From contig NZ_CP043643.1 in the NCBI RefSeq assembly GCF_014217625.1, positions 1-52,713 of the forward strand: a DNA stretch of 52,713 bases, written 5' to 3'. How positions within the stretch are numbered: position 1 is the stretch's first letter; every line of letters starts with the position of its first letter. The notes beneath the pieces are model-generated. The model was not told where the DNA came from and searched no databases. It worked only from the letters and a program-made list of their open reading frames with translations. Below are positions 8,883-16,972 of the stretch, one piece after another. The stretch comes from Leifsonia shinshuensis. Its GTDB lineage: Bacteria > Actinomycetota > Actinomycetes > Actinomycetales > Microbacteriaceae. A program made the translations under genes and the position numbers.

Positions 8883-8975
8883 ATGAACAGGGAAACCGAG
8901 CAGATCGAGAACATCGGAGGGTACGCCGTACCCGTCGACCCGATGGACGAGATGGGATGCGACTCGTGCCAGTGA
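8883..8975 (+). CDS. 30-residue peptide with CDSCQ tail
   Basis: A small gene of 30 codons plus TGA. The ATG has a GGAAGG ribosome site 7 nt upstream. The peptide is acidic and ends VPVDPMDEMGCDSCQ, with two Cys spaced CxxC just before the C-terminal Gln. The same tail (VPIDPMEALQCDSCQ) ends the unrelated 93-residue protein at 35317-35598, which argues that it is real and selected. No signal peptide or membrane segment. The TGA overlaps the GTG of the next, HTH-encoding gene (GTGA), so the pair is translationally coupled. Function unknown; possibilities are a metal-binding or modified peptide, or a recognised C-terminal tag. Confidence 0.7.
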   Translation: MNRETEQIENIGGYAVPVDPMDEMGCDSCQ

Positions 8976-9160
8976 ACGACGACCAGAAGCGGCCCACGAT
9001 GCTCACACCCAAGGCCCTCGCCGCGCAGCTCGGCGTCGACGTCGAGCACCTGCGCCGCCTACGGGATCAGGGCATCGGGCCGGCCTACATCCGCATCACT
9101 CCCCGCACCGTCCGATACCTCAGCTCAGAGGTCGCAGAGTGGCTGAACGACGAGCAGTGA
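8972..9160 (+). CDS. Small excisionase/MerR-type HTH protein
   Basis: A 62-residue DNA-binding protein with the pattern LTPKALAAQLGVDVEHLRRL then a winged loop YIRITPRTVRYLSSEVAEWL, typical of HTH_17/excisionase-like proteins. The GTG at 8972 overlaps the stop of the CDSCQ peptide gene (GTGA), which favours it over the internal ATG at 8999. It may control the peptide gene or act as a directionality factor for a recombinase; neither is shown. Confidence 0.75.
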   Translation: MNDDQKRPTMLTPKALAAQLGVDVEHLRRLRDQGIGPAYIRITPRTVRYLSSEVAEWLNDEQ

Positions 9161-9186
9161 ACAGCTCCGATTTGGGGGATTTTGGG

Positions 9187-9594
9187 CTAGGGGATGAATT
9201 GCTCGGGCAGGCTGAACATGCGATCTAGAAGCGGCTCTAAATGCGCGATTGCAGCTCGGTGCTGTTCCTCCGTGAACTCCTCGATCAGAGGCGGGTCGTC
9301 GTCCGTCCAGCCGGTGGCTTCTGCCGCGATCGTCAGATCCCATCGGTTCCACCGCAACCGTCCTTGTTCGCGTAGTTGCTCCTGGAACTGTCCCTCGATT
9401 CCGAGCGGTCGGAACCGGTTGGCGTCGTTGGGCGACAGAGCCCCGCGCACCTGGTCGATCGCGAGGGTGTATCCGGCGATGAAGGCTGTTACCCGGTCGA
9501 ACCGGATCGGCAATCCCAGGAACATGCCAGGTCGCTTGATGAACGCGCCCGCCATGATGAGCTGTGATGGGGCGCTCGCCTGGTGTTCACTCAT
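9187..9594 (-). CDS. Unknown protein after resolvase
   Basis: A 135-residue soluble protein, last in the leftward operon with the serine resolvase and the Fic module, 14 nt after the resolvase stop. Features: a hydrophobic N-terminal segment (LIMAGAFIKRPGMFLGLPIRFDRV), Trp-rich middle (GRLRWNRWDLTIAAEATGW) and acidic C-terminus. No family recognised. Confidence 0.65.
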   Translation of the reverse strand: MSEHQASAPSQLIMAGAFIKRPGMFLGLPIRFDRVTAFIAGYTLAIDQVRGALSPNDANRFRPLGIEGQFQEQLREQGRLRWNRWDLTIAAEATGWTDDDPPLIEEFTEEQHRAAIAHLEPLLDRMFSLPEQFIP

Positions 9595-9608
9595 CGTCCA
9601 TACCTCCT

Positions 9609-10190
9609 TCAGGCCGACGGCTGGCTCTGGTCGTGCTTCGCAAGCGCGCGCGCGACGGATGACTTGCCGACGCCGAGCACGGCCGCGATCTGTGCGATGC
9701 TGTCGCCCTGCTCACGCATCCGCGCGGCCGCGGCGGTCCGTTCCGCTGTCATCACCGAGGGTCGGCCTCCCACGCGACCCTCAGCGCGCGCGTGAGCCAG
9801 GCCCCGTACGGTGTTCTCCCGGATCGTGTCGACGCGGAGCTGCGCGAACACGGCAACGATGCCGAACAGGGCTCGGCCCATCGGGGTTGTCGTGTCGATG
9901 TCCGGCTCGGTGAGGCTCTTGATGTTCACGCCCCGCTCGTGCAGGTCCGTGATCGTCTCGATGGCCATCTTCTCGCTGCCCGCGAGGCGATCGAGCCGGC
10001 GCACCAGCAGTGTGTCGCCGGGGCGCAGGTAGTCCAGGCATGCGAGCCACTGCGGGCGGTCTTTCACACGGCTGGACTCGCCGTGGTCGACGAACACCCG
10101 CCCGGCGCCTGCCGCGCGCAGCTCGGCCTCCTGGGCTGCCGGGTTCTGGTCATGACGCGACACCCGCGCGTATCCGACAACGTTGCTCAT
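9609..10190 (-). CDS. Serine recombinase (resolvase) in toxin-antitoxin operon
   Basis: A 193-residue small serine recombinase of the resolvase/invertase family. The catalytic N-terminal domain has VVGYARVSRHDQN (nucleophile Ser in RVS), FVDHGESSRVKDRP, and LLVRRLDRLAG with the conserved RLDRL arginines. A long E helix links to a C-terminal HTH (MREQGDSIAQIAAVLGVGKSSVARAL). Its start overlaps the fic stop, so the operon runs antitoxin, toxin, resolvase, unknown. I infer multimer resolution for plasmid stability, possibly at the TTTCGGG repeats upstream of the operon. Confidence 0.9.
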   Translation of the reverse strand: MSNVVGYARVSRHDQNPAAQEAELRAAGAGRVFVDHGESSRVKDRPQWLACLDYLRPGDTLLVRRLDRLAGSEKMAIETITDLHERGVNIKSLTEPDIDTTTPMGRALFGIVAVFAQLRVDTIRENTVRGLAHARAEGRVGGRPSVMTAERTAAAARMREQGDSIAQIAAVLGVGKSSVARALAKHDQSQPSA

Positions 10191-10966
10191 CGCCCCATCC
10201 CTCGATCCATGCCATACCGAGCTCCGGACGTGTGGGGGGCACTCCCGCGCTCCTGGATGCCGCCTGCCGGCGGCGTTCTCCGCGTGGCTTCAGTAGCGGG
10301 TTGCGGAAAACTCGCGTGTAGCGCCGAGCTGACGCCCGCCGTGCTCGACAGGGACGGGCTCTGCCGTGGAGCTTCGGAGCTCATGAGCCTGGCACCGAGA
10401 TAATCGGCCAGCGGCTTGGTGTTGCCGACGACGGCGCGCAGCCGAGCGGTGCGCAGCTCGTCCACGTTGACGCGCCGCCAGTCGATCGGGTGCCCGGCTC
10501 GCTCAGCGAGCACGGTGACGTAGAGGCTTTGGCTGCGCGTGTTCCCGTCACGGTAGGGATGGATGGCCGAAAGGTCCCCCCAACGGTCTGCGAGCCGCGC
10601 AGCGAACGTGTCGGCGTCCAGCCCCGTCAGGTAGTCCTCGCGGTCGAGCTGGTCGAACAGGCGAGTGAGGTTGGGCTCGATGTACTCGGGACGGCAGTAC
10701 GCGATCCCGACCCCGGTCGCTTGCACGTCGACGTCGCGGAGCTTACCGGCGATGCCAGGCACGATGCGCTCGAACAGCCGCGTATGGATGCGGCGCAGGT
10801 AGTCGTAGTCCAACCGATCCGGCGTCGGCTCGGTGCGCAGCTCCGCCATTGCGACAGAGGCATAGTCGTTCATCGCGGCATCGAGCCGGGCGGCGTTGCG
10901 TATCCCCTTCGAGTTGACGAGCACTCCCCCGCTGTCGGGGTAGGTGTACTTGTCGTCCTCACTCAC
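10187..10966 (-). CDS. Fic-domain toxin (AMPylase family)
   Basis: A 259-residue Fic/DOC protein. The active-site motif HPYRDGNTR is at residues 136-144, matching HPFx(D/E)GNxR with Tyr for Phe; H136, D140, N142 and R144 are all present. Family members transfer AMP or related groups to target proteins such as topoisomerases. GTG start overlaps the stop of the small antitoxin gene (GTGA), the usual VbhA-VbhT or FicA order. The C-terminal 60 residues are Ser/Pro-rich and look disordered. Confidence 0.88.
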   Translation of the reverse strand: MSEDDKYTYPDSGGVLVNSKGIRNAARLDAAMNDYASVAMAELRTEPTPDRLDYDYLRRIHTRLFERIVPGIAGKLRDVDVQATGVGIAYCRPEYIEPNLTRLFDQLDREDYLTGLDADTFAARLADRWGDLSAIHPYRDGNTRSQSLYVTVLAERAGHPIDWRRVNVDELRTARLRAVVGNTKPLADYLGARLMSSEAPRQSPSLSSTAGVSSALHASFPQPATEATRRTPPAGGIQERGSAPHTSGARYGMDRGMGR

Positions 10967-11157
10967 CCTTGGGCGTACTTCGCGTCCAGCTCGACGTACG
11001 CCTCAGCAGCGGTCACACGACCGTCGAGGATGCGACGAGCGCGATCAAGCGCTTCGTGATCCGGGAAGTGACCGGCAAGCTGCTGAGCCTTCTCAATCAT
11101 CGACAGCTCGCCATCAACGTCGACAGTCGGTTGAATCGTCGCGGTGCTGCGGGCCAT
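10963..11157 (-). CDS. VbhA-like Fic antitoxin
   Basis: A 64-residue helical protein directly upstream of the Fic toxin. The C-terminal part (FPDHEALDRARRILDGRVTA and on) follows the VbhA pattern, including the PD and the Gly before the last helix. The inhibitory motif of class I antitoxins, (S/T)xxxE(G/N), aligns with AQQLAG at residues 24-29, so both the Ser and the inhibitory Glu are replaced by Ala. I start at 11157 (GAGAGGAG 6 nt upstream) rather than at 11193. Confidence 0.75.
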   Translation of the reverse strand: MARSTATIQPTVDVDGELSMIEKAQQLAGHFPDHEALDRARRILDGRVTAAEAYVELDAKYAQG

Positions 11158-11197
11158 GCTGGCTCCTCTCGCCTGTTCCGTCCATTCTATCACTTAT

Positions 11198-11255
11198 CCC
11201 GAAAACGTTATAGGCGGCATTTCGGGTCAAATTGGTTTCGGGACTGAGTTTCGGG
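11198..11255. promoter_or_regulatory. TTTCGGG repeats: candidate res site or operator
   Basis: One CCCGAAA (11198-11204) and three TTTCGGG (11220-11226, 11236-11242, 11249-11255). The first two form a 29-bp inverted repeat, the length of a serine-resolvase crossover subsite, with a TTATA centre. The other two are direct copies, GTTTCGGGAC. The block lies 40 to 100 nt upstream of the antitoxin-fic-resolvase operon, so it could serve as its promoter/operator, as the resolvase site, or as both. It ends just before the left island repeat. Confidence 0.5.
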
Positions 11256-11263
11256 ACGGGATT

Positions 11264-11302
11264 TCTCGGCTGTGACTTTGGTCGCTGTGTGGCGGTTTTC
11301 TG
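11264..11302 (+). repeat. Left 39-bp inverted repeat of metal island
   Basis: Reading inward from 11264, this 39-bp sequence matches the reverse complement of 24986-25024 at 37 of 39 positions, with an uninterrupted 27-base core that contains TGACTTTGGTCGCTGTGTGG. It lies 61 bp from the end of a serine resolvase gene. The length is close to the 38-bp ends of Tn3-family transposons, though I could not match the outer GGGG of that family. Confidence 0.8.
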
Positions 11303-11363
11303 GCGGTTCTTGGTGGCGGCTTGGTTGTGAGTCGCGGCGCTAAATGGCGGCTTTCTGGCAGCG

Positions 11364-11933
11364 CTATTTGGCGCGGTCGCGTTGGAGTTCTCGGTAGATC
11401 GTCGCGCGGGAGACGCGCAGCAGTTCGGCGAGCTCGCTCTGGGTGTGAGTGCCGGCGGCGTGGAGGGCGAGTAAGTGCTTGCGCTGGGCTGACGAGAGTT
11501 TCGGCTTCTTACCTTTCAGTCTGCCGTTGGCGCGGGCAACGGCCATTCCTTCGCGGGTTCGCATGCGGATGAGGTCGGCTTCGAATTCGGCGACCATGCC
11601 GAGGACGTTGAACAGGAGCCGGCCTACCGGGTCGGTGGGGTCGTAGATGCTGCCGCCGAGGCTGAGCGTGACGCCTTTGCGGGTGAGTTCTGCTGCGATG
11701 TCGCGTGCGTCCGGTAGGGAGCGGGCGAGCCGGTCGAGTTTGGTGACCACGAGGGTGTCACCGGAGCGCACCGCTGCCAGTGCCGCGCGCAGCCCGGGCC
11801 GCTCTCGGTTGGTGCCGGTCAGCCCGTGGTCGACGTGGATGTTCTCGACATCGACGCCGAGCGCCCTGAGCGCGTCGCGTTGCGCGGTGAGGTCTTGTTC
11901 GGCGGTGGAGACGCGGCCGTATCCGATCAGCAT
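11364..11933 (-). CDS. Tn3-type serine resolvase of island
   Basis: A 189-residue resolvase: LIGYGRVSTAEQDL with the catalytic Ser in RVS, IHVDHGLTGTNRERPGL, LVVTKLDRLARS, then a long helix (MRTREGMAVARANGRLKGKKPKL) and a C-terminal HTH (HTQSELAELLRVSRATIYREL). It would resolve cointegrates at a res site, probably in the gap upstream of its start. It differs clearly from the other plasmid resolvase at 9609-10190 and sits just inside the left island repeat. Confidence 0.92.
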   Translation of the reverse strand: MLIGYGRVSTAEQDLTAQRDALRALGVDVENIHVDHGLTGTNRERPGLRAALAAVRSGDTLVVTKLDRLARSLPDARDIAAELTRKGVTLSLGGSIYDPTDPVGRLLFNVLGMVAEFEADLIRMRTREGMAVARANGRLKGKKPKLSSAQRKHLLALHAAGTHTQSELAELLRVSRATIYRELQRDRAK

Positions 11934-11939
11934 GAGAAC

Positions 11940-12000
11940 AGTGTTGCAGTTAGCGTCCCATCAGCGGGCATTTCATCGGGCGGGTCTAACGGGCATTGAC
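11940..12000. promoter_or_regulatory. Candidate res site of island resolvase
   Basis: The gap upstream of the resolvase start has two direct CGGGCATT copies (11965-11972 and 11990-11997) and related CCCAT/TTAGCG and TAACGGG half-sites in both orientations within about 55 bp, as expected for resolvase binding. Only the repeats are seen; the role is inferred from position. Confidence 0.3.
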
Positions 12001-12094
12001 CTTCGCCCGCACTCCCGCGTGATGACGCGGTTCACACACGCAGGCCCCAGCAGTCGAGGACTGTGCGCTGGTCGACCGCCTATCGGACACGCGA

Positions 12095-12738
12095 TTGCAA
12101 CTCGTCCGCGTCGTTTGGCGACAGCTGATCATCTTCGTCGTCGCACTGTCGGCCGTGGTCGCCGGGTGGGAGGCGATCGACCGGTTCGTCCATCCGCGCC
12201 CGGTGGAGAACGCGTGGTGGCTGATCGCCGCCGGTCTGGTCGGCTTCGCCGGCAACGAGCTTGTCGCAATCTACCGAACCGCGTTGGCCGGAAGATCGGC
12301 TCCGCGGCGCTCGTCGCCGACGGTGTGCACGCGCGACTGGATGGCATCACCTCGCTGTCGGTTGTGCTCGGCGCAATCGGCGTCCTTCTCGGGTTTCCGA
12401 TCGCCGACCCGATCATCGGCCTCCTCATTGCGATCTCGATCCTGATCCTGCTGGGGGGGACCGCGAAGTCCGTCGGGGCGCGCCTGATGGATGCTGTCGA
12501 CCCGGGTCTGATCGACCGCGTCGAGCGCAGCTTGACGCACACGAAGGGCGTGACCGGTATCCGGAGCGTCAAGCTGCGCTGGGTCGGCCACCGGCTCCTC
12601 GGCTCGGCAGTCATCACGACGAACGCCGAAAACCTCCGCGACGCCACGCACGTGGCAGAGCACGCGACCGAACACGTCCGCGGCGAGCTGCGCAACCTCG
12701 ACGAGTTCGTCGTCACCCCCATCGCCGCCGATCGCTGA
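12095..12738 (+). pseudogene. CDF efflux pseudogene (truncated, frameshifted)
   Basis: Remnant of a cation diffusion facilitator. From about 12126 one frame reads as CDF helices (FVVALSAVVAGWEAIDRF ... GFAGNELVAIYRT). Near 12280-12290 the homology moves to another frame and continues VGRKIGSAALVADGVHARLDG (in two parts) to the stop at 12738, including the HARLDG metal-site region and the cytoplasmic C-terminal domain. One missing base in the ACCGCGTT stretch explains the shift. The first two helices are absent and the upstream sequence is unrelated. It abuts the resolvase region, which suggests loss by recombination. Confidence 0.75.
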
Positions 12739-12812
12739 TCAAACCGTGCGCCTTGAGAGGCGGACTTCCGGCGGATACGCAAGGCCACGACGGGACCACT
12801 CACGGCTCCTGG

Positions 12813-13361
12813 TCAATAGAGTGCCGTCTTGAGCAGGATCACCAGAATGCCGAGTAGAGCGCTGATCAGCGCTGCGGTTATGCAGGCCCACCATGGTCGA
12901 GCGCGAAGCCAGAGGACGAGGTAGCCCAGCAGAGCAAGCATGACGACGGCGACCCAGAGTGCGATCGATATGCCGGTGTCGGTCGTCATCACACCGAAGG
13001 CCGCGAGCAGCAGGGGAATGGATGGGACGACGGCTGCCTCCAACATGCCGCTGGATTCCTTCAGCGCTTGTCTGATCGAATCTCTTATCCGGTCTCGGAG
13101 ATGGTCGGCATGCCCGTGGGAACCGAGCGCAGTCGAATAGACGTGAGCGACCCAGAACACGACGACGCTGACGACGGCGAAGATGAGCACTTGCCATGCC
13201 GAGCTTGATTCCTTGAGACCGATCGAAGTCGCAGCGACGACGCTCGCATAGACGATCGTGCCGTAGATCGCAGCGGGGGTACCGATGTGCCCCAATAACG
13301 TACGGCGTGCGTCGTCGGTCGGCGCGTGCGAGGGTGGGCTCAGTGAGCCCCGACCGGTCAT
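12813..13361 (-). CDS. Unknown multi-pass membrane protein
   Basis: A 182-residue integral membrane protein with about five hydrophobic segments (near 28-46, 56-76, 105-122, 128-148, 155-178). A hydrophilic loop, STALGSHGHADHLRDRIRD, holds several His and could face metal. It stands alone, divergent from the copper operon, inside the metal island. No family recognised; a transport role is only suggested by context. Confidence 0.65.
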   Translation of the reverse strand: MTGRGSLSPPSHAPTDDARRTLLGHIGTPAAIYGTIVYASVVAATSIGLKESSSAWQVLIFAVVSVVVFWVAHVYSTALGSHGHADHLRDRIRDSIRQALKESSGMLEAAVVPSIPLLLAAFGVMTTDTGISIALWVAVVMLALLGYLVLWLRARPWWACITAALISALLGILVILLKTALY

Positions 13362-13494
13362 GGTTCACATCATCCGTTTGCCGGTCCGCGGTGGCAAGAG
13401 GAGCCGCTGCGCCGACGAAGTGCGACCGATGGGCTCTGAGAGGGGCCTCTCACAGTTGAACTGGGTACGCTGAGCCGAGCAAATGGAGGTAGAG

Positions 13495-13842
13495 GTGAGT
13501 AGAACGCTGCGCGTGGTGCACATCTTCCTACTCGTCCTTGTCGCCGCGGTGATCGCCGGCGTCGGCTTCGGCCACTCTTCCGATGCAGCACACGCAGCCG
13601 TGGGCACGTCTTGGTCACAGCCAGTGAGTGTCGGCGACACGGATTCCAATCACAGCGATTCCGAATTCTGCGCGGCGTTGTGCGCCACGGCGGGCGCTGC
13701 GACCCCGATTCATGATTCGTTGGTCGTGGTCGAAGTCCGATTCAGGACCGAGCGGCCGACGCCGGCTGCTGTGGCCATTCCGCAACGAGAGTCGCCCGCG
13801 CCGCCTTCACTGTTGGGACTGCTGGGCATACTTCGAATCTGA
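13495..13842 (+). CDS. Small membrane-anchored protein, copper operon
   Basis: About 115 residues with one N-terminal hydrophobic helix (VVHIFLLVLVAAVIAGVGFG) and an extracytoplasmic part containing NHSDSEFCAALC, whose His and Cys might bind metal, then a Pro-rich region and a short hydrophobic C-terminal segment. The GTG at 13495 has GGAGG 5 nt upstream; the ATG at 13483 has no such site. First gene of the rightward copper run. Function unknown. Confidence 0.6.
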   Translation: MSRTLRVVHIFLLVLVAAVIAGVGFGHSSDAAHAAVGTSWSQPVSVGDTDSNHSDSEFCAALCATAGAATPIHDSLVVVEVRFRTERPTPAAVAIPQRESPAPPSLLGLLGILRI

Positions 13843-13919
13843 TCACCGTCCGTTCCGGGATTTTGCACGCGCACGCCCTGCTCGGCGAGCCGTGTGTTCG
13901 ACGGTTTGTGAAGGTGAAG

Positions 13920-14120
13920 ATGGACGACTTTTGGACCAATGCTCTGTGGTCTCTGACACCAACGGTGTTGGTGGGACTCGTTTTCTGGTTCGTGCTGCGA
14001 TCAATATTTCGCGCTGATCGGCGTGAACGTGAAGCGTACGCGCGCGAGGAGAAGCGGCAGCGCGCGCAACGCGTGTCGGCAGCCGGTTCCGCGCAGGCCG
14101 GTGAGCAGGATCCGTCGTGA
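13920..14120 (+). CDS. Small single-pass membrane protein
   Basis: A 66-residue protein: one membrane helix (SLTPTVLVGLVFWFVLRSIF) followed by a charged, basic, probably cytoplasmic tail. AAGGTG lies 4 nt before the ATG. Its stop overlaps the start of copD (GTGA), so it belongs to the copper operon, perhaps as a small subunit or assembly helper. Confidence 0.65.
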   Translation: MDDFWTNALWSLTPTVLVGLVFWFVLRSIFRADRREREAYAREEKRQRAQRVSAAGSAQAGEQDPS

Positions 14121-16027
14121 CCGGGGCAACGTCGACGCGATCCGCCCCAACGCGAGGTGCGATCGCTGCGCTTGCCGCTCTCGCCATTACAGCGTTGTCT
14201 GCTGCGCTGGTGCTGGCATTGCTCACCGTCCAGCCGGATGGGTCGATCTTCAATCCGGGGCCGGCGGTGACGTATGGGTTGCCGGCTGTGAAAGTGGTCG
14301 TCGATCTGGCGGCTGCGGCCACGATCGGTGTGCTCGTCGTTGCAGCTTTCTGCGTACCGGTCGGATTACGGTCGTGGAACCGGCTCCTGGACGCGGCGCC
14401 CTGGTGTTCCGCCTGCTGGCTGGTCGCCAGCTGCATTGCTGCGGTCATGACCTCGATCAGCTTGACGGGGCCGGTTGAGGCGAACATGCTCGGTCCTAGC
14501 CTTGCTCAGTTCTTCACACAGATCGCGGTCGGCCAAGGGTGGTTCGCCACAATCCTGATGACTGCGACGATCAGTGTTGTGGCGTTCGCGGCCCGTGGGC
14601 AGGCAGGCGTGGCCGCGGCTGCCATCTTGGCTTTCGCTGCGCTGGTTCCACTCGCGCTCCAGGGGCACGCCGCCGGGGCTGGAAATCACGTCACGGCGAC
14701 GGTTGCGCTGTGGCTGCACGTCGCGGGAGCGGCGGTGTGGGTTGGTGGTCTGGCCGCGGTGGTCTATGTCGCGACCGTTGATGGGCGCACATTTGTTGCG
14801 TTGGTGCGTCGCTATTCAGCGATCGCACTGGCGGGGTTGTGCGCGGTGACCATTTCCGGGTTGGCAGGCGCACTCGTTCGTCTGAGCGATCCAGCACAGC
14901 TCCTGACCACGGACTACGGTCGGCTCCTGTCCGTGAAGGTGGTCGCCCTCCTCCTTCTGGTGGCGTTCGGATGGGCGCAACGAACCTACGTGATTCGACG
15001 GTTCGGTTCCATGGATGCGCCTGCGCTGCGGCGCCGGCTCGCCTTTGGCTCCCTCGCTCTCTGGGAGCTTGTGGTTATGGGCGTCGCGATGGGGACAGGA
15101 GCAACGCTCTCTCGGACAGAGACTCCGGGTGGTCAGATCCTGTTGGCGACGAAGGCTGAGCAGCTCACTGGTGACCGGTTACCGTTGGCACCGGGCATCG
15201 CCCGGCTCATGGACGCGTGGGTGTTCGACGCCGCAGCGGTGCTCGTTGTAGTCCTCGGCTTTGGGTCCTACCTCTACGGCGCGATCGCGGCACGTCGAAG
15301 CGGCAGCTGGCCCCGATCGCGGATGGTCGCCGCGATCGGGTGTGCCGTGGTCATCGTGTTCGCGTTCTGTTCGCTTCCCGGGGCTTATGCAACGTTCTCG
15401 TTTGCGGCGTACACGACTCTGCTTCTGCTCGGTGGTGTGCTTTCGGCAATTCTGGTTGTCGCAGCGCAGCCGATTCGCTTGCTTCAGACGGTCGTGAGAC
15501 TTCGGGGGGACGGCAGCCTCGGTACGCGCGAATGGACGAGCTGGGTACTAGGAAGTCGAGCGATGGCAGTGCCGCTCCGGACGCCGTGGCTGTCGGCTTG
15601 TGCTCTGGTTGTGCTGCTCGGCACCGTGTTTCTATCGCCGTGGCTGGGTTGGGCGGTGCAGGACCCGGTGGGCCGGACCCTCACGACAGTCCTGGTGTTC
15701 GGGGTGACGACGCTGTTCGCTGCGTCACTGTTGCGCACGCTCGGCGAAGGACAGCGCCTGTTGGCGCAGGCGGTGGGGATCGCCATGGCGGTGGTCCTGG
15801 CAGTGGGCTTGCTCGCGGTCGTGGTCGCTTTCGTCCCCGGAGGTATCCTCCCTGCGTGGTACGGGGTGACCTTGCCCGCGTTGGGCGTGACTCCCGCGCT
15901 CGATCAGCTCATCGCGGCCGTGCTGCTCTGGGCGATCGCCGCCATTGCTGTGTTCGTGCTGCTGCTGGTTTTGGGTCAGCGGGTGGTCGAGGCTCGGCCG
16001 GAGTCTCCAAGACCGGAGCGAGCCTGA
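14117..16027 (+). CDS. copD: CopD-type copper membrane protein
   Basis: A 636-residue protein with about 14 hydrophobic segments. The middle (about 190-330) carries CopD-domain features: ALWLHVAGAAVWVGGLAAV with a His in the membrane, and a later KVVALLLLVAFGWAQRTYV helix. CopD proteins move copper across the membrane, often with CopC. In many actinobacteria CopD is fused to a CtaG domain; here the CtaG partner is a separate gene starting 1 nt after this stop, and the C-terminal third is membrane-rich without clear CtaG motifs. Confidence 0.85.
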   Translation: MTGATSTRSAPTRGAIAALAALAITALSAALVLALLTVQPDGSIFNPGPAVTYGLPAVKVVVDLAAAATIGVLVVAAFCVPVGLRSWNRLLDAAPWCSACWLVASCIAAVMTSISLTGPVEANMLGPSLAQFFTQIAVGQGWFATILMTATISVVAFAARGQAGVAAAAILAFAALVPLALQGHAAGAGNHVTATVALWLHVAGAAVWVGGLAAVVYVATVDGRTFVALVRRYSAIALAGLCAVTISGLAGALVRLSDPAQLLTTDYGRLLSVKVVALLLLVAFGWAQRTYVIRRFGSMDAPALRRRLAFGSLALWELVVMGVAMGTGATLSRTETPGGQILLATKAEQLTGDRLPLAPGIARLMDAWVFDAAAVLVVVLGFGSYLYGAIAARRSGSWPRSRMVAAIGCAVVIVFAFCSLPGAYATFSFAAYTTLLLLGGVLSAILVVAAQPIRLLQTVVRLRGDGSLGTREWTSWVLGSRAMAVPLRTPWLSACALVVLLGTVFLSPWLGWAVQDPVGRTLTTVLVFGVTTLFAASLLRTLGEGQRLLAQAVGIAMAVVLAVGLLAVVVAFVPGGILPAWYGVTLPALGVTPALDQLIAAVLLWAIAAIAVFVLLLVLGQRVVEARPESPRPERA

Positions 16028-16028
16028 G

Positions 16029-16967
16029 ATGGATGGGCCTGTGTACTTGCCGGAGGAGCCACCGGGCTTGGAGGCCTTCCTAACCTGGGCTCCGCAACCG
16101 GTGCCGCTTCTCCCAGTGGTAGGCGTCCTTCTCGCCCTCGCCTATGGGTGGGGCGTTTGGTTGCTAGCGTGCCGGCGTATTGCATGGCCGTGGTGGCGCA
16201 CCACTCTCTTCGTGACCGGCTGCGGAGTTCTCGTCGCATTGACCGGTACGGGGCTGGAGGGCTACGGCTATCGGATGTTTTCGGTGTTCATGTTTCAGCA
16301 GCTCACCCTGATGATGACGATCCCGCCGCTGCTGATTTTGGGGGCGCCGGGCACGCTCCTACTGAAGGCGGCGCCGGCGAGGGGGCGTTGGCGCCTCGTT
16401 CGGCGATTGGCTCTCACCGGTCTGAGGTCCCGGCTTGCCCGTCTGCTGTTGCATCCGGGGTTCATGGTCCCGCTGTTCCTGATGGTGTTCTACGGGCTCT
16501 ATTTCAGCGGCATCGCGTCGACATTGCTGGGATCCGTGGCCGGGCACCTCTCACTCGAGGTGGTGTTCTTGGCCGCGGGCGTCCTCTTCACTCTGCCGCT
16601 GATCTCTCCTGACCCATTGCCACATCGCCAATCGCATCTCGGTCGCCTGTTGGACATGTTCATCGAGATGCCCCTTCATGCGTTCTTCGGGGTGATCGCG
16701 ATGATGGCGACCGTACCGCTGGTGGGCTTCTTCGCCCGGCCGCCGGCGGCGTGGAGCGTTGACGCTGTTGCTGATCAGCGCATCGCTGGCGCGTTGGCGT
16801 GGTCCTATGGTGAGCTGCCGTCGCTGATTATCGTGCTGATCCTGTTGTTCGCGTGGGCGTCCGACGACACCCGCCGAGCGGAGGCCGCCGACCGCCGGAA
16901 AGATGTGGAAGGCGACGCGGAGCTCGATGCGTACAACGCTTGGCTGTTGCGGCTGAATCGCCGCTGA
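16029..16967 (+). CDS. ctaG: CtaG-type cytochrome oxidase assembly protein
   Basis: A 312-residue membrane protein of the caa3 CtaG family, with about seven helices. Family signs: FQQLTLMMTIPPLLILGAP, a membrane HPGFMVPLFLM segment, and a loop SPDPLPHRQSHLGRLLDMF followed by EMPLHAFFGV. CtaG proteins handle copper for oxidase assembly. It starts 1 nt after copD stops and ends 5 nt before the convergent copC gene. Confidence 0.9.
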   Translation: MDGPVYLPEEPPGLEAFLTWAPQPVPLLPVVGVLLALAYGWGVWLLACRRIAWPWWRTTLFVTGCGVLVALTGTGLEGYGYRMFSVFMFQQLTLMMTIPPLLILGAPGTLLLKAAPARGRWRLVRRLALTGLRSRLARLLLHPGFMVPLFLMVFYGLYFSGIASTLLGSVAGHLSLEVVFLAAGVLFTLPLISPDPLPHRQSHLGRLLDMFIEMPLHAFFGVIAMMATVPLVGFFARPPAAWSVDAVADQRIAGALAWSYGELPSLIIVLILLFAWASDDTRRAEAADRRKDVEGDAELDAYNAWLLRLNRR

Positions 16968-16972
16968 GCAAG

